From positions 186,001 to 250,000 of the forward strand of contig WKKS01000003.1 in NCBI GenBank assembly GCA_009684515.1: a stretch of DNA of 64,000 nucleotides, written 5' to 3'. Positions within the stretch are counted from its first letter, which is position 1; each line of letters starts with the position of its first letter. The translations under genes were made by a program, and so were the position numbers. The notes below the pieces were generated by a model that made no database searches, was not told the DNA's origin, and saw only the letters and a program-made list of their open reading frames with translations. Of this stretch, positions 56,040 through 64,000 are shown one piece after another. This DNA comes from Geobacter sp. (GTDB lineage Bacteria; Desulfobacterota; Desulfuromonadia; Geobacterales; Pseudopelobacteraceae).

Positions 56040-57719
56040 TTACTTTTTAATCCATGCGTCTCGTAGCGTAACAACCCTGTTAAAGACAGGCTTGCCGGGA
56101 AGGGAATCTTTCGGGTCCTGCCGGAAATAACCAAGCCGCTCAAACTGATAGCGGGTTTCCGTGTCCGCTGATGCAAGGCTGGCCTCCAGCTTGCACCCGG
56201 TCAAAGTTTCAATTGAAAGCGGATTCAGATATTGCTTGTAATCGGCGCCGCCGCGGTCAGGATTCGGGTCACTGAAGAGACGATCAAACAATCGTACTTC
56301 AGCATTTACAGCATTTGACGCAGATACCCAATGGATGACCCCCTTCACTTTGCGGCCATCTGAGGTATGAATTCCTTCCCTTGAGCCGGGGTCATATTCG
56401 CCGTGCAGTTCCTGTATGTTTCCATCAGCATCTTTAACAACACCGGTACATTTTACTATGTATCCAAAGCGAAGCTTAACTTCTCCGCCAACCGTCAGAC
56501 GATGGAAACCTTTGGGCGGTTCCTCCATGAAGTCGTCACTCTCAATCCAGATCTCACGCGAGAAATGCACTGTACGGGTGCCCATTTCTGGTTTCTGAGG
56601 ATGATTAAGGGCAGAAATCTCCTCCACTTCACCAACCGTCCAGTTGTCGATGACAAGTTTCAAGGGCCGCAGAACTGCCAGGGCACGAGGCGCTGTTTCA
56701 TTCAGGTCGGTACGAACACAATCTTCAAGAACAGACATGTCAATCCAGGAATCACTGCGTCCGACTCCGATCATTTCGCAAAAAGAACGTACTGCTGCAG
56801 CTGTGTAACCACGGCGCTTGATTCCCATCAGAGTCGGCATGCGCGGATCGTCCCAACCGTTGACAATGCCAAGTTGAACTAATTCTTGCAGTTTTCTCTT
56901 GCTCATGACGGTATAGGTCAGGTTGAGTCTGGCAAACTCGTACTGACGCGGTTTGGAGGGGACAGGAAGGTTTTCAAGAAACCACTCGTAGAGCGGTTTA
57001 TGATCTTCAAATTCCAGCGTGCAGATCGAGTGGGTTATCCCTTCGATAGCATCCGATTGTCCATGGGCAAAATCATACATAGGATAGATTTTCCAGGCAT
57101 CGCCCACATGTGGATGCGTTGCGTGGATGATGCGGTAAAGAACCGGGTCACGCAGGTTCATATTGGGTGAGGCCATATCTATTTTTGCGCGCAGCACCCT
57201 GGACCCGTCGGGAAACTCGCCCGATTTCATGCGTCGGAAAAGATCCAGATTCTCATCCACGGACCGGTTGCGATAGGGACTTTCTTTGCCTGGTTCAGTC
57301 AGAGTGCCACGATATGCACGAATTTCCTCTGCGTTCAAATCCTCTACGTAAGCTTTGCCTTCACAAATCAAATATTCGGCCCACAGGTAAATCTGTTCAA
57401 AATAATCAGACGCGTAATAAAGATTCTCGCCCCATTCAAAGCCGAGCCAAAGGACACTTTCCTTGATGGAATCAATGTACTCCTGTTCCTCCTTGGCAGG
57501 ATTGGTGTCATCAAAGCGCAGGTGGCAGCGCCCCCCAAAATCACGGGCAAGACCAAAATTGATACAGATCGACTTGGCATGTCCAATGTGCAGATAGCCG
57601 TTCGGCTCGGGCGGAAAGCGTGTCACAACTGATTTTCGCCTGCCGCTTTTAAGGTCGTCGTCAATGATGGTTCGCAGGAAGTTGTTGGATGTTGGAGCGG
57701 ACTGTTCAATAGTGGACAT
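56040..57719 (-). CDS. glnS: Glutaminyl-tRNA synthetase GlnS
   Basis: 559 aa class I enzyme. H-I-G-H in [14 protein letters not shown] near residue 40 and a K-M-S-K-S-like V-M-S-K-R-K-L at about residue 270, with two C-terminal beta-barrels of the anticodon-binding type. Direct Gln-tRNA charging occurs in some bacteria; this gene shows it is available here. AGAGG precedes the ATG. It follows miaB by 17 nt. Confidence 0.95.
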   Translation of the reverse strand: MSTIEQSAPTSNNFLRTIIDDDLKSGRRKSVVTRFPPEPNGYLHIGHAKSICINFGLARDFGGRCHLRFDDTNPAKEEQEYIDSIKESVLWLGFEWGENLYYASDYFEQIYLWAEYLICEGKAYVEDLNAEEIRAYRGTLTEPGKESPYRNRSVDENLDLFRRMKSGEFPDGSRVLRAKIDMASPNMNLRDPVLYRIIHATHPHVGDAWKIYPMYDFAHGQSDAIEGITHSICTLEFEDHKPLYEWFLENLPVPSKPRQYEFARLNLTYTVMSKRKLQELVQLGIVNGWDDPRMPTLMGIKRRGYTAAAVRSFCEMIGVGRSDSWIDMSVLEDCVRTDLNETAPRALAVLRPLKLVIDNWTVGEVEEISALNHPQKPEMGTRTVHFSREIWIESDDFMEEPPKGFHRLTVGGEVKLRFGYIVKCTGVVKDADGNIQELHGEYDPGSREGIHTSDGRKVKGVIHWVSASNAVNAEVRLFDRLFSDPNPDRGGADYKQYLNPLSIETLTGCKLEASLASADTETRYQFERLGYFRQDPKDSLPGKPVFNRVVTLRDAWIKK

Positions 57720-57736
57720 GATAAACCTCTTGGTTG

Positions 57737-59056
57737 CTATTTCGGCAATTCGCCCAATAGCGAATTGGGGTAGGCTTTGGCAATGCGAACATCAACGAAA
57801 CTACCGATCAGATTCTTTTTTCCGGAAAAGTTTACTATTCGCCCATTATCGGCTTTGCCGGAAATCTGCCCTGGAAGTTTGCCCTCACCTTCAACCATGA
57901 CGCTCTGAAGGCCGCCGATATATTCGTTGCATATTTCAAGGTTGATTTGTTTCTGGAGAGCCATCAGGCGGTCCAATCTGGCCATTTTCTGGCTGCGAGT
58001 CATTTCTTCCGGGAACTCAGCCGCCTTTGTGCCGGGTCGGGGAGAATAAACAAAAGTGAAGAGGTCGATATAGCGCACCTCCTCAATCAGCGATAAAGTC
58101 TTTTCGAAGTCTTCATCAGTCTCACCCGGAAAACCGACAATGATATCACCGGTGAAAACAATCCCAGGTCGGACCGCCTTAAGCTTGCGAACCTTTTCCA
58201 GATAAGATTCACGATTGTAGACCCGCTTCATTCGTTGTAAAACCGCATCACTCCCTGATTGGGCCGGCAGGTGTATCTGTCCGCACAGCTTGGTTACGTC
58301 ACTGAAACAGGCAATCAGATCATCTGACATATCCTTGGGATGCGAGGTGGTAAAGCGAATCCGCTCTATACCTTGAACTTCGGCGACTTGTCGGATCAAT
58401 TCAGCAAAGGTAGGCTCGCTGTCTACTTTGAGGCCGTAGGAATTCACGTTCTGACCAAGCAGTACTATCTCCCTGACCCCCTCATCAGCTAACTGGCTGA
58501 CTTCTGTCAGGATATCCGAGGAACGGCGACTGATCTCACGACCTCGAACATACGGGACAATACAGTAGGAACAGAAGTTGTCACACCCCTGCATTACTGT
58601 CACGAAGCGAGAAAGACGGGATTTCCCCTTGATTGAGGGGAACAGGTCGAGCCGTTGCTCATTATCAATGAATGCCGTTTCCGAGCGTCGCTCACCCTGC
58701 TCTGCTCCCCTTACCATGTCAGGCAGCAAATGCAGGTTATGTGTGCCGAATACCAGATCAAGAAAAGGGAATTTTTTTAAAAGTTCCTCCCCCTCTTGCT
58801 GGGCAACACAACCGCCGACGCCGATTATCTGCGATTTTCCGTCACGCTTGTATATTTTTAGGTTCTGAAGGCGCTTATAAACCTTCTCCTCGGCACCGCC
58901 ACGAACGCTGCATGTGTTGAGCAGGATCATGTCGGCAGCTGACGGCTCGTTGGTGGCAGCGTATCCCAGGTCTCCCAGCATGGTGATGATCCGTTCCGAA
59001 TCATTCACATTCATCTGGCAGCCAAAGGTTTCCATGTATATAAGTTTATCAATCAT
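57737..59056 (-). CDS. miaB: tRNA methylthiotransferase MiaB
   Basis: 439 aa. N-terminal UPF0004 domain with the three cysteines ([18 protein letters not shown]), radical SAM motif [11 protein letters not shown] and a C-terminal TRAM domain. It adds the methylthio group to i6A37 of tRNAs reading UNN codons. First gene of the run miaB-glnS-era-der, divergent from the HAD gene across a 149-bp gap. Confidence 0.96.
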   Translation of the reverse strand: MIDKLIYMETFGCQMNVNDSERIITMLGDLGYAATNEPSAADMILLNTCSVRGGAEEKVYKRLQNLKIYKRDGKSQIIGVGGCVAQQEGEELLKKFPFLDLVFGTHNLHLLPDMVRGAEQGERRSETAFIDNEQRLDLFPSIKGKSRLSRFVTVMQGCDNFCSYCIVPYVRGREISRRSSDILTEVSQLADEGVREIVLLGQNVNSYGLKVDSEPTFAELIRQVAEVQGIERIRFTTSHPKDMSDDLIACFSDVTKLCGQIHLPAQSGSDAVLQRMKRVYNRESYLEKVRKLKAVRPGIVFTGDIIVGFPGETDEDFEKTLSLIEEVRYIDLFTFVYSPRPGTKAAEFPEEMTRSQKMARLDRLMALQKQINLEICNEYIGGLQSVMVEGEGKLPGQISGKADNGRIVNFSGKKNLIGSFVDVRIAKAYPNSLLGELPK

Positions 59057-59138
59057 AAGAACTAATCTTTATACGCAATAACAGACTGTAAAGTCAATAG
59101 AATTAGCTTTTTATCCGTAGTTGGCCGTGTTTGCGGTC

Positions 59139-59168
59139 TTGACAAAATCAAAGCGGCAGAAGTATTGT
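59139..59168 (+). promoter_or_regulatory. Promoter upstream of the HAD gene
   Basis: TTGACA (59139-59144) and TATTGT (59163-59168) are spaced by 18 bp, 38 bp before the ATG. Confidence 0.5.
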
Positions 59169-59205
59169 TTGAAATAATTTAAAGAACAACAAAAGAGACC
59201 AATAC

Positions 59206-59913
59206 ATGATTGTTGACTGGAACAGCATAGAGACCGTACTGCTGGATATGGATGGGACAATCCTGGACCGCCATTTTGACGACCACTTCTGGCTGGAACA
59301 TGTACCTCACCGCTGGGCAGCCCAAAATCGCACATCGCTTGAGCATGCAAAAAAATATCTTTACGACTTGTTCCGTTCCCAGGAAAATACGCTTAACTGG
59401 ACCGATCTGGATTATTGGTCCGACCGCCTCAGACTGGATATTCCAATGCTCAAAATGGAGATCGAGCATTTGATTGCCGTGCATCCGCACGTAATTGATT
59501 TTTTATTATTTCTGAAACACCACCATAAATCGGTTTGGCTGGTTACCAACGCGCATTCAAAAACGCTGGATCTGAAGATGAGGACAACCCGTATTGGATC
59601 GTATTTCGATGGTATTATTTCAGCCCATCAGGTCGGCCTCCCAAAGGAGGATGACCGCTTCTGGGGTAAACTGCAGAACTTCATCGACTATCTTCCCGAA
59701 ACTACGCTGCTTGGTGAAGACAGTGAAACAAATCTTGCAACCGCTGAGCGCTTCGGTATTCGCTATCTTTTCTATATCAGTCGTTATAGCTCCAAAATCA
59801 ATCCGCAACCATCGGAGCGTTTCCAAACTATCGAATATTTCAACAGACTCATACCGGCATATGGTCTGAACTGTATATCACTCGATTCGAACAACCCGGT
59901 AAATCCTGCGTGA
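59206..59913 (+). CDS. HAD superfamily hydrolase, GMP/IMP nucleotidase (YrfG-like)
   Basis: 235 aa. Catalytic D14-M-D16-G-T motif, motif II T-N-A-H, and motif III/IV K-E-D then G-E-D-S-E-T-N. The H-x-x-x-R-W-A segment and length fit the YrfG/YieH nucleotidase group that dephosphorylates purine monophosphates. Substrate is inferred from family. The stop overlaps the start of a DUF3047 gene as GTGA. Confidence 0.85.
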   Translation: MIVDWNSIETVLLDMDGTILDRHFDDHFWLEHVPHRWAAQNRTSLEHAKKYLYDLFRSQENTLNWTDLDYWSDRLRLDIPMLKMEIEHLIAVHPHVIDFLLFLKHHHKSVWLVTNAHSKTLDLKMRTTRIGSYFDGIISAHQVGLPKEDDRFWGKLQNFIDYLPETTLLGEDSETNLATAERFGIRYLFYISRYSSKINPQPSERFQTIEYFNRLIPAYGLNCISLDSNNPVNPA

Positions 59914-60725
59914 AAATTTATCTAACTATCGGCATCTTTGCATTGTTGTTCTCCCTGACCGGCGCAACTGCCGCACAACAAGAACTTCATGTCGGAAATT
60001 TCGAAAATGGCGACCTTACCGGTTGGAAAGAACAAACTATCTGGAATTCCAATAAAACCAGTTATTCATTTTTGCAAAAGAACGGGAAAAAAATCCTGAT
60101 GGCAAAAAGTAATAACTCGGCATCCGGACTTATCCACAAAATGGAAGTTGATTCTAAGACGTATCCGTTCATTAAGTGGTCCTGGAAAATCGATCATACA
60201 GTCAAGAAAGGAAATGAACGGGTTAAGGAGGGGCATGATTTCGCCGCGCGCGTTTATGTTGTGTTCTCTCGTGGGCTCTTTTCCCGTACCAGGGCGATTG
60301 AGTATGTCTGGGGCAACGTCATGCACAAAGGAGAAATACTGCGCAGCCCCTATTCCAGCAACGCCGTCATGATTGCAGTCGATTCTGGAGAAGAGCTGGC
60401 AGGGCAGTGGACTTCCCACAAACGGAACTATTACGAAGACTACCGTGCTGCCTTTGGTGAAGAGGCGCCCAAACTGGGTGCCGTTGCAATTATGACCGAC
60501 AGCGATAACAGCCATGAAAGTGCAGTCGGTTACTATGGTGACATCAGTTTGCTGTCTTCCGATAAAGAAGAATTCAAAACAAAAGATCCGAAAAACAATG
60601 AGGCCGCCCCGAAGGAACAGCCTCACAAGGATTCAACGCCCAAGGAAACGGCGCCGAAGGATCAGTTGAACAGCGTTCAACCGGCCACCACTGCGACACC
60701 TCACTCACCGAAAACGGCACCCTGA
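59910..60725 (+). CDS. DUF3047 domain secreted protein (paralog 2) with P/K/E-rich tail
   Basis: 271 aa from GTG 59910, which overlaps the nucleotidase stop. Signal peptide about residues 1-22 (T-A-A-Q end). The domain repeats the motifs of the first copy in order: W-S-W-K-I, F-A-A-R-V-Y-V-V-F, Y-V-W-G-N, G-Q-W-T-S-H-K-R, G-A-V-A-I-M-T-D-S-D-N. Unlike paralog 1 it ends in a tail of about 50 residues rich in P, K, E, T with A-P-K-E/T-P-K-E-like repeats. Probably periplasmic; the tail may contact peptidoglycan or a partner. Function unknown. Confidence 0.85.
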   Translation: MKIYLTIGIFALLFSLTGATAAQQELHVGNFENGDLTGWKEQTIWNSNKTSYSFLQKNGKKILMAKSNNSASGLIHKMEVDSKTYPFIKWSWKIDHTVKKGNERVKEGHDFAARVYVVFSRGLFSRTRAIEYVWGNVMHKGEILRSPYSSNAVMIAVDSGEELAGQWTSHKRNYYEDYRAAFGEEAPKLGAVAIMTDSDNSHESAVGYYGDISLLSSDKEEFKTKDPKNNEAAPKEQPHKDSTPKETAPKDQLNSVQPATTATPHSPKTAP

Positions 60726-60727
60726 AT

Positions 60728-61072
60728 TTACCCCATTCTGCTCAGAATAGTCCTGAATTTTTCAAGCTTTGCAGCTCCTTCCTCAATCAGACGAATCAGG
60801 TCTTTTCGAGCGCTGCCCGCAACATCCTTTCCCTTCTCGACCAGTTCATCAGTCTTGTCACCAATTGCTTCAACCAGATTGCTGACATTTGAGGCAAGGT
60901 CGTCTACCGTTTCATCAGCCCGATTGCGAACCTTCTTAGAATAACGGGCAAAATCCTTTCTGGTTTTTTTACCAGACTGCGGAGCGAAAATAAGAGCAAC
61001 CCCAGCCCCTATGACCCCACCAGCAACGATTAACAACGCTGCCGCTGCCAATTTGTTATCTCTGTCTTCCAT
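60728..61072 (-). CDS. YtxH domain protein
   Basis: 114 aa. One N-terminal transmembrane segment with A-G-G-V-I-G-A-G-V-A-L-I-F-A-P-Q-S-G-K-K-T-R, the YtxH hallmark, and a long helical coiled region with repeated D-D-L-A-S-N-V/L-V-E. ATG 61072 has GGGGG upstream; an in-frame start 42 bp earlier is less likely. Convergent with the DUF3047 gene, with a 2-bp gap. Role unknown, often stress linked. Confidence 0.85.
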   Translation of the reverse strand: MEDRDNKLAAAALLIVAGGVIGAGVALIFAPQSGKKTRKDFARYSKKVRNRADETVDDLASNVSNLVEAIGDKTDELVEKGKDVAGSARKDLIRLIEEGAAKLEKFRTILSRMG

Positions 61073-61144
61073 AACAACCCCCTTTTTATCTTTTCTGTTA
61101 TTGTACTCCAACAAAACAATATCTCAAGAAAATCTTAATATTCC

Positions 61145-62527
61145 TCAACATATCCTGCGAATCTTATAGAATCGCCCTTTAATCTTGTTGCCATTCAGGC
61201 AGGCCAGTGCCAATTCTGAGCTGGCTGATACAATGGCCACGTACGTGTAAAACTCGTGGACATCAATCTTGCCGACCTCGCTCCCAGCAATCCCCCCCTC
61301 ACCGGTCAATGCACCCAGGATGTCGCCAGGACGCAGTTTGTTTTTCCGTCCGCCATCGATGCAAAGCGTTATCATGGGTGGTGCCAAAGGCTTGCCCGTA
61401 GCAGACGAAAGAGCTGACAGGTTTATTCTTGGAATGCTGTTGTCGAGAGTATCTTCAATCGCCGATATTCGACGTGATTCGTGCGCGGCAAACAGGCTTA
61501 TTGCCAACCCCTGATCCCCGGCACGTCCGGTACGCCCGATGCGATGGATATGAACTTCAGGATCGCGGGATAGCTCATAATTAATCACAGCCGAAAGTTC
61601 CTTGATGTCCAGGCCACGGGCGGCCACATCGGTGCCTACCAGAATTGAGGCACTTTTGTTTGCAAAACGCACAAGTACCTGATCTCGTTCACGCTGCTCC
61701 AGATCGCCATGAATCGGCAGTGCCGAAAAGCCGCGTTTGACCAGAGCATTGGCTACGTTCTGGCAATCAATCTTGGTGTTGCAAAATATGAGAGTCGATT
61801 CGGGCCGATAATGCCCAAGGATCAAAGCCACTGCTTCGATACGTTCATCGTTGTCCACTTCAAAGAGCATCTGCTTGATTGCAGATTCATCGTGGGTTTC
61901 ATCAACACTGATCTCGACCGGTTCACGCTGAATATCCTCACTCATAGTGTTAATCGCCGCCGGATAAGTGGCAGAAAAAAGCAGGGTCTGTCTCTTTTTC
62001 GGCGTGGCCTCAATCACGGCAGTGATCTCTTCCTGGAATCCCATGTCAAGCATCCGGTCGGCTTCGTCCAGAACCAGAGTCCGCAGGCTGCTCAGATTCA
62101 GGCTTCCCCTCCGCAAATGATCAAGAAGCCGGCCGGGAGTTCCGACTACAACATGAACGCCATGCTCCAACGAACTCAACTGGGGTCCGAAAGGAACTCC
62201 ACCACAGAGCATCAGTATTTTGATGTTGTCAGTAAAACGTGCCAGCCGCCGCAACTCCTTGCCGACCTGGTCGGCCAGTTCACGAGTTGGGCAGAGCACG
62301 AGTGCCTGAACACGCAGGCTGTTTATTTCCATGTTAGTCAATAAGCCAATTCCAAAGGCGGCGGTTTTTCCACTGCCGGTCTTGGCCTTTGCTATTACAT
62401 CCTTACCCGACAGAATCAGAGGCAAAGTGTGGGATTGAATCGGGGTCATCTCAGAATATCCAAGTGAAGCCAGATTTTTGAGCATGGCCGGTTTTATGTG
62501 AAGTGCAGAAAATACTGTAGCTGACAT
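61145..62527 (-). CDS. dbpA: ATP-dependent RNA helicase DbpA
   Basis: 460 aa. Q-motif, Walker A A-K-T-G-S-G-K-T, D-E-A-D box, S-A-T, H-R-I-G-R-T-G-R-A-G, and a C-terminal DbpA RNA-binding domain (about 385-460; R-P-G-D-I-L-G-A-L-T-G). The C-terminal domain binds 23S rRNA hairpin 92 in the E. coli protein. AGAGAGAG precedes the ATG. Single gene between the YtxH gene and the porin-like gene. Confidence 0.93.
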   Translation of the reverse strand: MSATVFSALHIKPAMLKNLASLGYSEMTPIQSHTLPLILSGKDVIAKAKTGSGKTAAFGIGLLTNMEINSLRVQALVLCPTRELADQVGKELRRLARFTDNIKILMLCGGVPFGPQLSSLEHGVHVVVGTPGRLLDHLRRGSLNLSSLRTLVLDEADRMLDMGFQEEITAVIEATPKKRQTLLFSATYPAAINTMSEDIQREPVEISVDETHDESAIKQMLFEVDNDERIEAVALILGHYRPESTLIFCNTKIDCQNVANALVKRGFSALPIHGDLEQRERDQVLVRFANKSASILVGTDVAARGLDIKELSAVINYELSRDPEVHIHRIGRTGRAGDQGLAISLFAAHESRRISAIEDTLDNSIPRINLSALSSATGKPLAPPMITLCIDGGRKNKLRPGDILGALTGEGGIAGSEVGKIDVHEFYTYVAIVSASSELALACLNGNKIKGRFYKIRRIC

Positions 62528-62759
62528 TAAACTCTCTCTTTCTTGGTTGCTACCCTACCCTAGTCGTGGATATTCGTCCAGTTTTCCATATCAGATTATT
62601 ACTTCACAGAGAATCACCAAGCCCTCTTAAAATCTACAAATATTGCTTTGACGATGACTTGAGCAGGATGTTATTGTTGCAGCTTAAGAGAAACCATGCC
62701 CTGACAGATATACGTCTCTCGAAATACTGCTGCTTTTGAATCAGGAAGAGGAGTTTGTT

Positions 62760-63656
62760 ATGAAGTCCTGTCTCACTTTGGTAACAATTTTACTCGTTTC
62801 GATTTTCGTCACTTCAACTTGTCAGGCTACCGATCCTGTTGGTGAAAATGTTAACGTTGGCGGGAATAACAAAGACAAATCTTCGGATTGGGATACCCAT
62901 CTATCAATGGTCCATCTGTTTTCAGCTAATCTCCGTAATAGTACAGCTGACGTTGATATTACTGACCTACGCCTAAAAGTTACCCGTGATATCAAGCTGA
63001 ATGATCGATTGACAATGACTCTGGGAGGTGGGTACGGGCTTAAAGAAATAGACTCATCCCTATCTGCTGGCCTACCACACGATCTGCACTCTCTTTTTGT
63101 TGAGGCTGGAGCAACTTACCGGTTCAACAACAAAGCTTTTGCCAGTTTGAAGCTGAGTCCCGGATTTTATAGTGATTTCGAAGATCTTGGAGAGGATGAC
63201 CTGCGGATGCCGACTTTGGCATTGGGCGGTTACAGCTTTAATAATGGATTATCCTTGGTAGGCGGATTCATTTACCGCTTCGGGTATCGTTCGACTCAGT
63301 TCATACCGGCCTTGGGTTTCAGGTATCAACCGAACCAGTATTGGAAGTTTGATGCCATAGCACCTCGGCCAGGAATTACCTATATTGCTTCACGTGAAAT
63401 CCAGCTTTTTGTGGCAGGTGATTTTGCAAGTGATGAATATGAATTAAAGGATAAATCGCTGGGTGCAAAAGCCATAAAATATGTGGATTACAAAGCCATG
63501 GCCGGAGTTAACTATCTTCCAATCCCCACAATCAAACTCTCAAGCTCTGTCGGTTACGCCTTTGAACGAAAGTTTGAGTTCTATGACACAATCCGTTCCG
63601 ATCAGCGCATGGATGATGTCCCTTTCTTCAAAATAACGCTTAATTTCAATTGGTAG
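62760..63656 (+). CDS. Outer membrane beta-barrel protein (uncharacterised)
   Basis: 298 aa from ATG 62760, chosen for GAGGAG seven bases upstream; a TTG eight codons earlier is in frame. Signal peptide to about residue 23 (C-Q-A). The rest shows alternating hydrophobic strands with many G/Y/F and ends I-T-L-N-F-N-W, a typical C-terminal aromatic BAM signal. I do not recognise a named family; transport or structural role cannot be told. The following lipoprotein gene begins 71 nt later on the same strand. Confidence 0.75.
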   Translation: MKSCLTLVTILLVSIFVTSTCQATDPVGENVNVGGNNKDKSSDWDTHLSMVHLFSANLRNSTADVDITDLRLKVTRDIKLNDRLTMTLGGGYGLKEIDSSLSAGLPHDLHSLFVEAGATYRFNNKAFASLKLSPGFYSDFEDLGEDDLRMPTLALGGYSFNNGLSLVGGFIYRFGYRSTQFIPALGFRYQPNQYWKFDAIAPRPGITYIASREIQLFVAGDFASDEYELKDKSLGAKAIKYVDYKAMAGVNYLPIPTIKLSSSVGYAFERKFEFYDTIRSDQRMDDVPFFKITLNFNW

Positions 63657-63727
63657 CGAAAAGCGTCACATGAAAAATATAATCAAAGCATAATTCCACT
63701 AACAAAGAGAGCACTAAGGGAGCTGTT

Positions 63728-64000
63728 ATGAAAATCATGAACTTGTTAAGTCGGATATTTTTTGTTGCGCTACTGGTGTTATGCGGTTGTGGTGGAGGAA
63801 GTGGAGGTGGCGGTGTACAACAATCCGCAATAACCCAACTGACAATTAATGCATCCGCGGGTGCAGGAGGCAACATCAGTCCGTCCGGTGTAGTTGCGGT
63901 GGCAACCGGTTCCAACCAAATCTTTACCATTACACCAAACACAGGCTTTAGTGTATCAGATGTTCTGGTTGACGGTGTCTCCCAGGGCAGCATTACTACC
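63728..64000 (+). CDS. Lipoprotein with Gly-rich linker and InlB-like beta repeat (partial)
   Basis: 91 codons, open at the right edge. Lipobox-type signal L-C-G-C (C20) is followed by a glycine-rich linker, then a beta-repeat unit reading N-I-S-P-S-G, F-T-I-T-P-N-T-G-F and D-V-L-V-D-G-V-S, known from secreted Geobacter-like repeat proteins. GGGAG precedes the ATG. The full length and domain count are outside the window. Confidence 0.8.
   Translation, partial: MKIMNLLSRIFFVALLVLCGCGGGSGGGGVQQSAITQLTINASAGAGGNISPSGVVAVATGSNQIFTITPNTGFSVSDVLVDGVSQGSITT

Noticed and set aside
59110-59140. Possible sigma54 site before the HAD gene
   Set aside because: The GG and GC dinucleotides are 8 bases apart, not 10; a sigma70-type site nearby fits better.
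62528-62735. Promoter-like TTGACG at about 62651 before the porin-like gene
   Set aside because: The matching -10 (TTATTG) is poor and the position is far from the start, so it is not listed as a feature; nothing else is recognised in this gap.
63646-63993. Minus-strand frame with a poly-proline run
   Set aside because: It is the antisense of the glycine-rich lipoprotein linker; the plus-strand gene has a lipobox and ribosome site.

Overview
The window reads as a chromosomal segment of a Geobacter-like deltaproteobacterium (Geobacterales/Desulfuromonadales). The basis is gene content and order: a pilB-pilT-pilC-pilS run, a 27-heme c7-type cytochrome next to leuS, a chemosensory cluster built around CheA, HEAT-repeat and DUF4388 proteins, a pyrR-pyrB-pyrC-carA-carB operon, and a small RCKP-type rubredoxin-like protein. 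No species can be named from the sequence alone. Almost all of the DNA is coding, most genes lie on the minus strand in long runs with gaps of 0-35 nt, and there is no CRISPR array, insertion sequence or intact prophage.

Layout. 1-3.9 kb: end of purN, an RCKP mini-protein, a LysR regulator divergent from a DUF3047 secreted protein, and an M3 oligopeptidase. 3.9-21.2 kb (minus): Ca-type P-ATPase with a coupled membrane protein, an orphan MacB-type permease, pilS, pilC, pilT, pilB, aroE, a GT-C/DUF2723 membrane protein, a flippase-like protein, ribF and recG. 21.2-30.9 kb (minus): pyrR, pyrB, pyrC, carA, a radical SAM protein, a ferritin-like protein, carB, greA and a DUF1858 protein, headed by a PyrR-type attenuator and closed by a strong terminator. 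31-37 kb: periplasmic carbonic anhydrase, tRNA-Leu(CAA) with a 24-codon integrase remnant beside it, ppx/gppA, rpsO-pnp with structured leaders, and divergent rpsT. 37-53.7 kb (minus): DUF4388-REC-GAF protein, cheY, cheA, ExeA-like ATPase, cheW-like, response regulator, cheW, HEAT-repeat protein, cheR, cheB, 27-heme cytochrome, leuS, lptE, holA. 53.8-59 kb (minus): miaB, glnS, era, der. 59.2-64 kb: HAD nucleotidase overlapping a second DUF3047 gene, a YtxH protein, dbpA, a beta-barrel protein and the start of a lipoprotein.

How the parts may work together. The pil genes supply assembly and retraction motors, platform and sensor kinase for type IV pili, but pilR and pilA, expected after pilS, are absent. 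The che-like cluster has the enzymes of a phosphorelay and receptor methylation but no receptor, and runs without a visible terminator into a nine-domain c7 'wire' cytochrome. These two blocks are the most interesting accessory content. The rest is core metabolism, translation and RNA turnover, with several well-formed cis-elements: PyrR attenuator, pnp/rpsO leaders, and promoter-palindrome overlaps at pilB and at the che-like cluster.
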